Source: Nereocystis luetkeana (lineage: Eukaryota; Sar; Phaeophyceae; Laminariales; Laminariaceae). From it: DNA of 64,000 nt. The position numbers and the translations under genes were made by a program. Position 1 is the first letter of the stretch. Every line of letters starts with the position of its first letter. The notes beneath the pieces are model-generated. The model worked only from the letters and a program-made list of their open reading frames with translations, made no database searches and was not told the DNA's origin. This document shows positions 23,467 through 34,410 of this stretch, piece after piece. The stretch is from the NCBI GenBank assembly GCA_031213475.1, contig JARUPZ010000009.1, positions 1,714,001 to 1,778,000 of the forward strand, given 5' to 3'.

Positions 23467-23937
23467 GTAGAACGCCTCTGGACGACTGTTGTACTGATGC
23501 TGCTGTAGTAGGACTCGTATCTCGAAAAGCCTCTAGAGATCATACCTTGCAGGAGTAGACAGTCCGACAATGTGCGACCACGTATGATATCCTCCGATGC
23601 GAGAGGTCGGTATTTATTACCGAACTCACAACACGCGGCCGACTTTCCAACAACCTTCATTTCACTCGACCGGCGAAAACAAAGCTTTGTATATACACAG
23701 TCGAAGAATAAACGCCTTTGAACTACTGTACTGCTGCTACTGTAGTTGGTACTCGTATTCCAATGCGCCTCGCGAGATCACAGACCTTACAGCAGCAGTG
23801 GACAGTCCGAGCATGGACGACCACCTGTATGATACCCTCCGATGTAATTGGTTGGTTTTTCTTGTCGAACTCACAACACTCGGCCGAATTCATACTCTCC
23901 AACAACCTCCATTTCATTCCACCGGCGAAAACAGAAG
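23467..23937. repeat. Tandem duplication of about 235 bp
   Basis: Unit 1 (23467-23686) and unit 2 (23705-23937) are colinear: an ACGCCT start, CTGCTGTAGT, ACTCGTAT, GACAGTCCGA, ATGATA..CCTCCGATG, CCGAACTCACAACAC.CGGCCGA and ACTC/TTCC ACCGGCGAAAAC at the end. Frames reading through both are not called. Confidence 0.75.
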
Positions 23938-24731
23938 GCGTGCCGAACTATCAAATAAATACCAAAATAAATCACCGGGGCATGCAACGACCTGGTACCA
24001 AGAACGGCGCGATACCCCGAGAAGGGGCGTGTAGTCGTCCCGCGAAGAGAGAGGGGCAAGGGAAGGCAGCCACCGAGTATGGCAAGACCGAGGGGGTCTT
24101 CCAGGCCGATGGCGGCCCGCAAAAACGAAGGAGTCGGGAGAAAGCGGTAGCACCAGCAAGGCCGAGAGATCGAACCTCGGAGAGCAAAAAAAGCTAAGAT
24201 TGAGTCTGTCACAATAAGCTCTTCGCGGAGCAACAGCAGCGAAACAAATCTTCATGAACGAAGAAAATAGAACCTCCGCGTCTCCTCGCCCCGGCAAAGA
24301 TCCTTCGAGTTCAGGGCCGCCGAGCTTGTCCGTGGCGCGAGACTCCAAGATGCGGCGGAGCAAGACCAGTCGTCAGCTTTTCCATCTTGTCATGACGCAC
24401 AACCATACGCCGAGCTCGTCGGTGGCGCGAGACTCGAAGATGCGCGCCCGGGAGAACACCCGTCGGAGCCCGGCGAGCACGACCCTCGAGTAAAGCGGTC
24501 GAAAAAGCAAGCACGAAGGCAGGGAAGCGAAGGCGTCTGGAGTCCCAGACTAATTTCAAGACGAAATCGGAAGCGAAGGCCTCGCTCACGACCGTCGAGA
24601 AGGATAATATATATATATATATTATATATATTATATATATATATGTATATATCGGTTGGGTGGGCGTCGGTTGGCGACGACGCTGTAAAATACGCCTCTC
24701 ACTGCGTGAGCTAGACAACCAGGGTACCATA
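23938..24731. other. Intergenic with local repeats
   Basis: A 35-bp segment (GCCGAGCT.GTCGGTGGCG type) occurs twice, near 24322 and 24410. An AT microsatellite fills 24605-24652. Overlapping basic frames at 23718-24493 are unsupported. Confidence 0.45.
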
Positions 24732-25165
24732 TTATTGTTTTGTTTTTCGCGGTTGCCACGGCTGGCGGTTGAGTTAGATTATTCTTAAGCGGGGAGAACC
24801 TTCACTCCGCACGAGAGAGATGATCGAATTACGTAGTGTGCATAGGGTAAGGCATCCACGAGGAAGTTAAACAGTAAGCCCATTGCTGTCTCTAGATGTG
24901 GCCACGCCATAATTCAAAACAACCAATTGACACTGCCATCCACGTGCAAGAAAATCCGCCTCAAAAGCGGTTCTTAGTAGGATGCAGCTCACCCTTCTTG
25001 CGACTTGCCCAACACCTCACGGTGCTTCGCGCTTGGTGCATGTAATGTCTGCCTGGTCGGTGAAAACCCGATGTGCTCCGTCCCGGCATTGTAGGGGTGC
25101 AAGGGTCTATGGTTATACGAATACTGTCATCCATGATAATGAGTACACCTTCCCCCACGCCATCG
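24732..25165 (+). mobile_element. SINE-like family C, long copy
   Basis: Colinear with 54722-55150 over its whole length, from GTTGCCACGGCTGGCGGT to GAGTACACC. It contains the family core: GGCGCTTCGCGCTTGGTGC (diverged to GGTGCTTCGCGC here), GTCTGCCTGGTCGGTGAAAA, GTGCTCCGTCCCGGCATTG and the LINE-like tail. The head region differs more than the tail. Confidence 0.7.
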
Positions 25166-27452
25166 ACGATGAAAACCGGGGATCCCTCCCGAGACTGACC
25201 TCCTATCAGCTGCGTTGCTGAAGAAGTGCGCGTTAGCAAACACTAGCATGCTCAAACCTCCCGCGGTAGGCGTACCTCTCTGAGAAGTGATCCCGAACAA
25301 CTTCGCTCGTCTCACATATCCTAACAAAACACGTGCCGCCCTCACGTGTACAATATAAGGTGCGGCGCAGTACCACAGTACCAAGCCACTGCGTTGGAAA
25401 TGTCTGGCCGAGCCTGGGTTGATAGCTACATTTGTGAACTGACCGATTCGCTAAACCGCCAGCCCCCTAATGCCTCATTCTCGTCGAACTCCCCAAGTCT
25501 CGGAAACTCAAAATTTACCATACTCTACTATGTATTCGTCCCATCCCCTTACCATGGGGATTATTTACTCAGTCGTACACTTTCGTAGTATAATTTGTAG
25601 GGCTGTGGATCGGAGCGACAGGGGCGATTGGATATCAATTCAATCAGTTTTGGTGATGTCGATGAATAAAATTTAGTGAAGATATCGGCGCTCTTGAATT
25701 TCCAGTGAAAGAGGAAGAGCGAAGCGAGCCCCTATCACCTCCTCACGGCTGGTGAAGGGGCCAATGTAGCCGGTAACGGACGTTTTGAATATGAACACAG
25801 CACAAAAATCTCAACCATCGTGCGACTCCGATGTCGATTGAATCGTACGATTGAACCGAAAAAAACGGCTGCGATTATAGTCCTAATAATTTGTGATGTG
25901 GTTCGTCGCTCCGTTGTCGGAAATACAAAAGTTATTACCGGCTGGTCCCACCACACGTCTCGATATTCTCACCATGAGCGACAGCCCAGCAAATTCTACC
26001 CCACCAGAGATTCACGCTTCAGTCACCACCGCCGGGGATGGAAGAAGGATTTCATGAGTGAGAGTCATATAACTTGAAAAAGAAAATAATTGAAGAGGGG
26101 GTTCATCGCCCTTCATGCACAAACTATACCAGGTTGTAGTCAATCTGGCTTTGTCTGTTGCAGACTGGGGAACATTAACTTCCTCAAAATACTCCCACCC
26201 TCACTAGGGCTTCGTACCTGCCGCCAAAAAATCCATCAAAATGAGCATACACGTGAGCAGGAATATCCAAGCCTTGTACGCATCAACCATTTATTGTCCA
26301 ACAACTCTCCACTAACGCCACTATATTGGCTCCCGGCAATCCTATAGTGATTCGTACATCGAACTCTACCACATCCAGAAACCGCTCCTGCCCAAAATGG
26401 GGAGTCCGATGGCCCTGAAAGATTAACAACTTCTGCTTTTTTCCTTTTCTTTTTATCCCCCGGCGGATTGGTAAAAGTAAGGCTTAAGCTCACCACACTC
26501 CCACGTCTGGACAAAACGTCGCTGAACCTCTTCCCTACGCGCGAAAACACACTCGAATACTGCAGGTCGGTGGATATTTTGGCTAAAACGTGCCTGCCTG
26601 AGGAGCTGTTGCCCCTCGTTGCTGCTGCTGCACTGAAATCGAACACCCTCGAATGCCTGCGCCAATTTCTGCACAAATTGAGCGGTGCATGGACGCTGCT
26701 CCCAGTTCCCTGTCCTTGGGCTTGCGTTTTCTCTCTATGTGCCTACTCTTGTGCACGGCTGGCGTTAGCTCCTTGCTGGGCTGCTGCTACGAAACGTGTC
26801 GGTTGATTGCTGCTGGTTTTGTTTGTCGAGATGGTGCTGCATGGCTTGTTGTTGTCCTTCTGGTGTGAGGGTCGGTGAATACGAAAAATCCAAAAATAGG
26901 TATTCCTGGGTGACTCTCAGCACGAACTCTCGTGGCTGCCACACTAGCGTAGTCGATACACTAGTGGGCGGGGTTGCTTGGATCATGTGGGTCGATAGAT
27001 ATTATCCGGAGGCGACATAAAGCAGTGGAAGAAGAAGTAGACAGGGAATAAATATACAGGGAGTAACAGAGAAAGACATCCAGATCGAGTGCCTGTTTCT
27101 GGGGCCATAATACTCTGGAACTCCCTCAAGAATCGTCCCAACTATCACACGTATTCCCCAACGAACGGGAAAACGCCGAACGGTGCGAGAAATCAAAACA
27201 ATCTCCATACTTTTATAGTATATAATTTGCAGTTACATGTATCAGACTTTGATACGTACTGGTATATATCAGAGTACGCCATGTCCAGGATCCTGAATAC
27301 CAGGAACGCCCGAGCACCTCAGAGTACCGGCACTCCATGCCCAAAGTGATGTTGTACTAGGACTACTATTTGATGATCGACCTTGATACGTGGCTTTACA
27401 TATCGACGTGAACCAAACCAGGTAGTTTTTACCTTTTGACAAAGGAGTAAAC
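25166..27452. other. Intergenic; one coding-like patch at 26468-26700
   Basis: The plus-strand frame 26468-26806 begins with a non-repetitive, protein-like stretch (DKTSLNLFPTRENTLEYC, then ELLPLVAAAALKSNTLECL), which could be an exon or a retroelement fragment. It has no splice or homology support I can give, and the last third is cysteine-rich and unlikely. The rest shows nothing. Confidence 0.3.
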
Positions 27453-27967
27453 GGTAAGGCCATCTCTTATGGCAAACCGGTTTTGGCTTCTGGAAATCGA
27501 GGTTTCAGCACCTTCGCAAGCGTGTTTGAACAGGGAAACGGGAGAATCGGGCCCGCTTTTCTTGAAGTTCCACCAGCCATTTTGCGAGAGGCATGCAACG
27601 CCGTTTGCCGTTTCTTCAGAATAGCATTTTGAAAAATTGTCGATACACTCCAGTTTCCTCTCTTCAGTTTCGGACGCGATTTATCTGAAAAGGAGGCCAT
27701 TTTTTCGGCTGAAACGTCGATATATATCTGAAAATGGTTTGTTGATTTTTTTGTCAGAAAATGACAACATCGTAAAAACCTCGAACGACACCCCTAAAGA
27801 AAAGAAAAACGGGTCTAGATACCTCTCCCCAAAAGACTGCAAGTATTCTGAGAAGAGCGAGCCTGATTCGGTCGGGCTTCCTGTCTAAAATACGTAAAAG
27901 CACGTATAAAACACAGTTTCGGGTAAGTTTTTCGGTTTTCAAAACCCTCCCATAAGAGATGGCCTAA
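27453..27967. mobile_element. Terminal-inverted-repeat element, non-autonomous
   Basis: GGCCATCTCTTATGG at 27456-27470 is the exact reverse complement of CCATAAGAGATGGCC at 27950-27964, with further imperfect pairing inward (CGGTTTTGG / TTCGGTTTTCAAAACC). The ends AGGCC..GGCCT sit against TA on each side. About 510 bp, without a transposase. Only one copy seen in this window. It lies 180 bp past the ankyrin gene stop. Confidence 0.55.
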
Positions 27968-28145
27968 ACGGCCGTTTTGAAAAGAGCCACCTGGTACTGC
28001 TGTCGCTTAGATACACATATACCAAGTACAAGGAAACCCTGACGAAAAAAAACCAGCTGTTATGATGAAAAAAGCAGAACAGCCGTCGACATGAAGTCAA
28101 CTAACTGCTGCTAATAGCTGTTACAGTATGCACGATACGTAGCGC

Positions 28146-29441
28146 TCACCTGCCCATAAGCCTCACGAAGAGCTTAGTATGGCCTATCTCCTTCGGTCGC
28201 ACACCAACAAAGAGGGGGATCTTCATGGCTGGTGCAGACGCGAGGACAACAGCAGCGGCAGCAGCAGTAGGAGCAGCAGCAGCGGTGTCGACATCACCAG
28301 CTTCTTCATCAGCAGGCCACGCCCACGATCGAGCTCGATATGCTGGGCCACGCTGCAGCATACGGCGAACGGCGACTTCCTCCCTTCGATCCAACTGACG
28401 ATGGTTATCATCCACATCGGCTCCTAGGAGTAATCCAATGACGGCTCCAGGCACACGCCCCTGCGAGTTACGTGCCGCCTCGTCCGCCCCAGCCTCAAGG
28501 AGAATGCTTACCGTGGCTGGATAGCAGTGGCCAGCGCCGTAATGAAGCAGAGTCTTACCCTTGACATTGATGTTGGCCCACTGCGACCGTCCCTCCTCTC
28601 CATCCACCGTGAGAAGAAGCCGGAGGATTTCCGCCTGGCCGAAGCGGATGGCCGTGGACAGCGCCCTGGGCAAGACCGTCCCGCCCCCGAGCGCCTTGAT
28701 CCCTCCTTCGTTCATCAGGACCCGCACCACGCCCACAAACCCTTTGCGTATTGCCAGCGCGAGCGGTAACATGCCACTGTCGTCCCGGGGCATCCGCAGC
28801 ATCGCCCCTAGTGCCAACAGCTTGGACACTACTTCCTCGTGGCCTTCGTAGCACGCAATAGAGAGCGGCGTTGCGCCGTCAGCAGAGGGGGTGTTGAGCG
28901 TCGCGGGGGCCCTGGAGTACAGCATGTCGACCAAGTCCGTGTGGCCCCTGAGGGCCACTAAGTGCAGAGCATTGAATCCGTTTGTTTCTATCAAGGTCGG
29001 GTCGGCGCCCGCATCCAGCAGCAACTGCACCATTTCCACGCAGGCATACTGGTATTCGCAAGCCGCGGAGAGTGGGGTGCAGCCTCTCCTGTCGGTGGTG
29101 TTGGGATCGGCGCGCGACCGCTCCAGCAGCAAGCGTACGATTTCGACGCTTCCGCCCCTGCCCGCTATGTGCAAGGCCCGTTCACCAAGAAGGGCGGCAG
29201 GAATGCCCGTTTCTGGACACGGCATCTCTTCGACGACAGGCCTGTCGGGGTCCGCCCCTAGCTCCAGCAATAATTCGACCACGGCGGTATCATGGCGCAG
29301 GGCAGCACCCACGATGGTCGGGAAGGGTTGATCTGGGTGCCCGTTGGCGTTCGCTCCAGCTTCAAGCGCAGCCTTGACTGCATCAAAGTCCCCGTCATAC
29401 ACGCTTCCAAACAGCTGTAGATCATAATCGACAGAAGTCAT
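28146..29441 (-). CDS. Ankyrin-repeat protein
   Basis: A 431-residue intact frame from the first ATG (29441); nine further codons to an upstream GTG have no start. About nine ankyrin repeats cover residues 20-330, recognisable by GADP, LLLDAGADPTLIETNG, G.TPLSIACYEGHEEVVSKLL and similar helix-loop-helix units. A C-terminal tail follows with RRMLQRGPAYRARSWAWP, an Ala run and a basic end (KLFVRLMGR). Ankyrin arrays bind partner proteins; no catalytic domain is attached, so the target is unknown. Large families of such proteins are typical of brown algae. The stop codon overlaps a donor-like CAG|GTGAGC, so the transcript could continue into another exon that I could not place. The plus-strand frames opposite are shadows. 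TACCTGGTA lies 8 bp upstream of the ATG. Confidence 0.85.
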   Translation of the reverse strand: MTSVDYDLQLFGSVYDGDFDAVKAALEAGANANGHPDQPFPTIVGAALRHDTAVVELLLELGADPDRPVVEEMPCPETGIPAALLGERALHIAGRGGSVEIVRLLLERSRADPNTTDRRGCTPLSAACEYQYACVEMVQLLLDAGADPTLIETNGFNALHLVALRGHTDLVDMLYSRAPATLNTPSADGATPLSIACYEGHEEVVSKLLALGAMLRMPRDDSGMLPLALAIRKGFVGVVRVLMNEGGIKALGGGTVLPRALSTAIRFGQAEILRLLLTVDGEEGRSQWANINVKGKTLLHYGAGHCYPATVSILLEAGADEAARNSQGRVPGAVIGLLLGADVDDNHRQLDRREEVAVRRMLQRGPAYRARSWAWPADEEAGDVDTAAAAPTAAAAAVVLASAPAMKIPLFVGVRPKEIGHTKLFVRLMGR

Positions 29442-29850
29442 ATATTGATACCTGGTACCTGTCAGCACCGGTACAGAGGTTATAACTCGTGGTCCACGGG
29501 CCGAGGTCGCACACTGAGGAGGGGGGGCAGCTTGGTGAAGATGTCAAACTGCGACGGAAGGCTACACCCTGCGGTGTAACAACGGCAGCAGCGGCAGCGG
29601 CAACTAAGCCGAGCACCCGAGGAAAACTCTCCTTTAGGTTTTCCACAGCCTGAGAAACGGGCGCAGCTTGATGTAGATATCGAATTGTAACACCAACGGT
29701 AACATCAGCACCACCAATGACCACCTGGAAGAGCAGAGAGGAGTAACACAGGGAGGCACACGGCGGCCAGGGACAGGGACGCCTGGCACATGCACACACC
29801 CCCGCCATAAACATTCAATACAAGAAACTTCGAACTCGCTGGACAAAATT
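29442..29850 (-). other. 5' region of the ankyrin gene, possible upstream exon
   Basis: On the minus strand a clean acceptor (CTCTCTGCTCTTCCAG) ends at 29726. The sequence after it holds two tandem related segments, reading QFDIYIKLRPFLRL and QFDIFTKLPPLLSV in one frame, each closed by a stop. They may be decayed exon copies or an upstream non-coding exon. Confidence 0.35.
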
Positions 29851-30039
29851 CAAAATTCAACTTAAAATAACAGAGGGTAAAAAAATGCCAAAATCAGTTG
29901 TACCTGATCCGTTTGAGCCAAAATCAGGTACATATTAAAACCAAGTGAAAAACGCGCGCCACGACCGGTTTCATGTCCATGAAAGTCGGGTAAAAAATGA
30001 AGCGTGCCACATGGCCACCAAAATCTAAATCGTTTAGTT
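29851..30039. repeat. Fragment of foldback family E
   Basis: Contains GCCAAAATCAG twice and GTACCTGAT, words of the family at 30619-30757, but no complete pairing. Confidence 0.35.
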
Positions 30040-30320
30040 TCCTTCAGAGAGTAAATGCCACGGGCTTCACTTGGACCTGGAGAGAGTCACTATTAATAGG
30101 CTTCGTGTCGTTTGTTTTGCCACGGCGGGGGCGCCAACAAGAGTATTTACTCTGGCGCCCCCCCCCCCGTTGGCAGATCTAAATCTTCTAGACCGTCCTC
30201 GCGGAACCGCCTGCTCGGCACGAAATTATCTTGCCGTTTCAAACCTGAGACCACCTCGACGCGGGGTGGTGCAGAGTGCGGACAACGACCATGGTGCTGC
30301 TGTATAAACCGCTATGACCA
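30040..30320 (-). pseudogene. Decayed Ty3/gypsy pol fragment
   Basis: Colinear at DNA level with 14700-14950: CACGGGCTYC.CTTGGACCTG, GCGCC.ACAAGAGTATTT, CTGGCGCCCCC, CTCGCGGA.CCGCCTGCT and ACCTGAGACC. It covers the region after RNase H. No open frame survives. Confidence 0.6.
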
Positions 30321-30618
30321 TACATAGAAAACAACACACAGCAGAACAGCAGGACACATCACAACAATTTAATAACTGAAGCACGTCGCACACCCCAAAA
30401 GAAGAAATAAAGTGAAACCAGCGTATGGATGCATGCATATGTCAAGACGTACTTTCACGTACAACGTACGAGTGCAGAGTTTAAACGTTAATAGAGAACA
30501 ATTTCAACCGAGGGAGGGCAGACGCATACGGACAGAAGCAACAGAGTGTACGTATGGTCTCTCTGATTGGTTCAAAGTTGGCCAAGATCAGTTGAAAGCT
30601 AGACAGAGTAGAAAAAAC
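30321..30618. other. Intergenic, no gene seen
   Basis: A-rich, with no supported feature. Confidence 0.35.
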
Positions 30619-30757
30619 CAGGTATACCTTGGCCTTTTCGAGCCAAAATCAGTTACAATGTCAGCCTGGCCAATAATAGCAGGGCTCCTGGGTTGTGTTT
30701 TGTACTTGTTTTTAGCATGTAACTGATTTTGGCCGAAAAGTGGCCAGGAATACCTGA
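30619..30757. repeat. Foldback element, family E
   Basis: Arms of about 38 bp: AGGTATACC..GGCCTTTTCGAGCC.AAAATCAGTTACA at 30619-30657 pairs with TGTAACTGATTTTGGCCGAAAAG..GGAATACCT at 30719-30757. The loop holds GCAGGGCTCCTGGG, shared in inverted sense with 14508-14617. Confidence 0.65.
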
Positions 30758-31189
30758 TTTAGGCAAACACCCTTTTTTTTGTATTCGTCTTCCAAGTATC
30801 TACCGAAAGGGATAAAAGTCAAAACCCAGAGAACGCGATCTAACCAAGATAATAACATCCAGAGTTCCCGCGATCCTCCCTCCGCAAGCGCGCACGACTT
30901 TGGATTCATGAGGCGACCCAACAAAAAGGCGCTAATCGAGTGACCATACCGCAACACTCTATAGTCCTCCTCCCCAAGGCCACTACGTCCGTTCATCACG
31001 AGTAACCCTTCCCCTGCCGCTCCCTCCACCCCCCCTCCTACACTATTTCCGGGTTTGCTTGAGAACTGGTAGTTCCCACCCCCCCGCCCCCCCACCCTTC
31101 GCCCTCATTGGTCCTCTCCATCCCCTGCCCCCACCCCTCTCAGTGGCCACACAGGAAAATAAATTCACCCATTGAAGCTGTCCTCCATA
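30758..31189. other. Intergenic, no gene seen
   Basis: C-rich low-complexity 31020-31140. No coding evidence. Confidence 0.4.
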
Positions 31190-31420
31190 TGTAAGCCCGC
31201 CTCACAGGCGGTTCTTCGTAGGTTGCAGCTCACCCTTCATGCGACTCGCCGAACACCTCCCGGCGCTTCGCGCTCGGTGCAAGCAACGTCTGCCTGGTCG
31301 GTGAAAAACCGACGTGTTCCGTCTCGGTATCGTAGGGACGCGAGGGTCTTTGGTCATACGACTATGGCCATGCATGATATCGAGAACACTCATCCCCCCC
31401 CCCCCCTCCCTTATTTGACG
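31190..31420 (+). mobile_element. SINE-like family C copy with C-run tail
   Basis: From CCGCCTCACA.GCGGTTCTT through GGCGCTTCGCGCTCGGTGC, GTCTGCCTGGTCGGTGAAAA and CATACGACTATGGCCATGCA to a 3' run of 14 C. This is the clearest example of the C-rich 3' end. Confidence 0.75.
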
Positions 31421-32019
31421 GGAACTCCATTGAGTAAGTAAGTAATATAATCCGTCCGTCTCTTCACGCACTGCTGTCACCGCCACCGCCGCCAATGCCG
31501 CGCCCCCTACCCCCCCCCTTCCCCTCTACCTGCCTCACGGAAGTTCAACTGAATTAACCGTGATTCTCTTCAGCCCCTGTTGCCACCCCCACCTCCTCCA
31601 CGGTTCCGCCCTCCCCCCCCCCCCCTCCCCCATCCCCCGTCCTCTGTCCCCCTCCACCCAAAATCCCCTCTGCCCGCCTCTTTTACACGGGAGTTCCATT
31701 GACTGGATCACATCATCCTTCCTTCTCTTCGGCCGCTGCCGCTGCTACTTCCGCCGCCGCGTCCGCCTGCTCCTGGAGGTATTCTGCGTACACCCCCGAC
31801 GCCACCGGATAAAAGATCCATGAAGCTGTTCAAATAACAAGAGGTCGGAAGTCGGTCGGAGGGGGGGGATAAGAAGGCGGAGCCGGCGGGGTTGGGGGGG
31901 TGAAAGGGCACTAGACGCTACGAAAAAAATAGGGAACATTCCGAGCACTGAAGCACCCCCAACGCCACCGGATAACATCTCCATGAAGCTGTTCAAATAT
32001 AAAGGAGCCGGAAGCCGGG
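31421..32019. repeat. C/G-rich low complexity with a 65-bp repeat
   Basis: Two related segments at 31798-31868 and 31955-32020 (ACGCCACCGGATAA, ATCCATGAAGCTGTTCAAATA, then GCCGGAAG and a G-run). C-rich tracts fill 31500-31680. Confidence 0.55.
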
Positions 32020-32750
32020 GGGGGGTACTCATTTGTTGATTGCCTTAGTCATTTGACAAGTGGCCACGCGTCCCTTTCGAGACGGAGCACCGTTCCTACT
32101 CCTAACAGAGACACCTCCAACATTTGGGCGCTCATTACGTCGTTTCCATATATTACATACCTGGTATCAGGTAAAAACTTTTTGTTAAGATTATCCCCTT
32201 CGCGTTTTGCCGCCTGTGGCGACCATCTCTCTCATAGGATAGCGATCGTTTTCTAGCTGCTATCTGGGGTATCAAATCCTCCGTATCACATTCGTCTATT
32301 TTCTATTTCCCTCATCTCTTGTAACACATCCCTTTCCTCCTTAAACATTTCATATTCTCCTACTCTGTGAGATTTACTCTCTATTGCTTTGCCACACAGG
32401 AACATCTGTGCAATCTCCTTCCTCGTCCTCCCGACTACAGGTATGCCTCGTCCTTCTTTGTGGTAGGTCCAGATCGCCTACACGAAATCGTAGAGTTAGC
32501 GTTTTCGCGGAGTCCATTGGGCCGTGCTATTAATAACACGTTTTCATTCCTATCCCTTCGCTTAATCTCCCGTATATCTCGGACGTCTTTCTCCGATTTC
32601 ACCTTGGTTCTTGGCGCTAGCAGTTCCCTTCTTTCTATCCTTTTTTCTACTTCTGCCTTGTACCTCCCATACTTCTCTGCGGACATATCTCTTCTTGGCT
32701 TCCTCCTATATACTTCCAACTTTTTCAACTACGCTATCCCACCCGATAGC
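32020..32750 (-). mobile_element. LINE copy 1, 5' truncated
   Basis: Minus-strand non-LTR retrotransposon 3' end. It matches 32808-33510 of the neighbouring copy and stops at CTACGCTATCCCACC (32725-32740), which corresponds to 33494-33509 in copy 2; this is a classic 5' truncation. It encodes only the basic C-terminal part (KAEVEKRIERRE, DVRDIREIKRRDRNENV), with frameshifts. The 3' end is GACTAAGGCAATCAAC, AAATGAGTACC and a C-run. Confidence 0.75.
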
Positions 32751-32807
32751 CGGGGGGGGCGGGGGGTAACAAGGAAGCGGAGCCGGAGGGGGGGGGGGAG
32801 GGGGGGG

Positions 32808-34115
32808 CGTACTCATTTGTTGCTTGCCTTAGTCATTTGACCATTGACCACGGATCCCTTTCGAGACGGAGCACAGTTCCTACTCCTAATAGAGACACCT
32901 CCAACAATTGGGCGCTCATTACGTTGTTTCCATATATTACATATAAACTTTTTGCTAATCTTATCCCCTTCCTGTTTGGCCGCCTGTGGCCACCATCTAT
33001 CTCCTCGGATAGCGATCGTTTTCTCGCTGCTATCTAGTGTGTCAAACTCCTCCATGTCACATTCTTCTATTTCCCTCATCTCCTCTTCCAACACATCCCG
33101 TTCCTCCTAGTATATTTCACATTCTCCTACTATGTGAGTTCTACTCTCTATCGCTTTGCCACACGGGCACATCTGTGCATCTATTTCCTCCTCCTCCCGG
33201 CTACTGGTATACCTTTTTCTTCTTTCTGGCAAGTCGAGGTCGCCTACACGAAAACGCAGCTTCAGCGTTTTCGCGAAGTCCATTGGGCCGTGTAGATACG
33301 TTTTCATTCCTATTCCTTCCCTCAATCTCCCGTATATCTCTAGGTGTTTTCCCGATTCCACCTTGTTTTCGTAGCGCTAGCCTTTCCCTTCTTTCTATCC
33401 TTTCTTCTACTTCTGCCTTGCACTTCCCAAACTTCCCGGCGAACATCACCTCTTCTTGGTTTCCCCCTATATCCTTCCATACTTTCTCGACTACGCTATC
33501 CCACCTTATTCCAGTTCGCCCTTTTGTTACTTTCTCCCATACAGCTCTATCAACTATGGCCGGCAACCTCTTTTTTGGCAGTTTCCTTACTTGTTATTGC
33601 CATTTCAACTTTCTCATATTCCTGTTTGTCTTGAGTGGGTGCATTCCCAGTTCTGCTCTTAATACTGCATTACTAGTCGTACTTGAGCATCTTAGGAGTT
33701 TTTTAGTTGCTGTCATCTGTACTGTTTCCAACTGTTTTACGAGTCTCGCATTCCCTTCCCATACTTCTCCTGCATATTCTAGCTTTGGTACTATCACATT
33801 CATCAGGATACATCTCTTAATCCTGGTGTCAAGGTGCGAGTCTGTTGGGATCGCATCCATCTTGCCTATGTGTGCTATATATACCCTTTCCTACTACTTT
33901 TGCTATATGCGTATCCCAAGAGCAGTCTTTTGAGATCTCTACGCCAAGGTACTTATACTGGTCTACGATCGGCAATTTATCTTCTCCCCACTTCCAACTG
34001 GAATTTATCGGGTTCACCTTATCTTCGTTACAAACAACTACTGCGCATTTCTTGACGTTCGCCGTCACCCTCCATTTCCTAGTGTATTCTAGCGCGGAGG
34101 GGGGGGGGAGGGGGT
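32808..34115 (-). mobile_element. LINE copy 2, broken ORF2 3' half
   Basis: Non-LTR reverse transcriptase remnant on the minus strand. From 5' to 3': W+V.ANV.KCAVVVCNEDKV and QYKYLGVEISKDCSWDTHI (end of the RT domain and thumb, 33829-34100); after a frameshift, TRIKRCILMNVIVPKLEYAG, EVW and AVLRAELGMHPLKT (33594-33860), typical of the LINE region past RT; then a charged stretch with further frameshifts; then MCPCGKAIESRTHIVGECEIY (about 33107-33180), a CCHC-type motif near the C-terminus. The 5' half (endonuclease and RT catalytic core) is absent: the copy starts at a G-run near 34100. Not functional. Confidence 0.85.
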
Positions 34116-34229
34116 AGGGGTAGTAAGCGTTAGGGGAAAAAATAGTGAACATTCCGAACACTGGGGCACCGTGGCAGCAAAGCCCACGTAGGTGTCGAAC
34201 AAATAACGAGGCGGTAGACGGACTGAGGG

Positions 34230-34318
34230 CGGGGGGGGTACTCGATATCATGCAAATGGCCGTTGTCGAATGACCATAGACCCTCGCACCCCTACAATGC
34301 CGGGACGGAGCACCGAGG
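34230..34318 (-). mobile_element. SINE-like family C, 3' end
   Basis: The minus strand reads GTGCTCCGTCCCGGCATTG, GGGTGCGAGGGTCTATGGTC and ATGATATCGAGTACC followed by a C-run (34232-34239 as G). Confidence 0.65.
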
Positions 34319-34410
34319 GGTGGGGGGGGGGGGCGTACTCATTTGTTGCTTGCAGTAGTCATTAGAACATTCACCACGCATCCCTTTCGAGACGGAGCCC
34401 GGAGGGGGGT
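34319..34410 (-). mobile_element. LINE 3' tail only, with C-run
   Basis: The same 3' sequence as LINE copies 1 and 2 (CCGTCTCGAAAGGGATGCG, AGCAACAAATGAGTACG) followed by 12 C (34322-34334 as G). It is immediately next to a family C tail, so the two homologous tails can be compared directly. Confidence 0.65.

Noticed and set aside
28527..29377. Plus-strand frames up to 146 codons
   Set aside because: Shadows of the ankyrin-repeat gene on the minus strand, which has clear repeat motifs.
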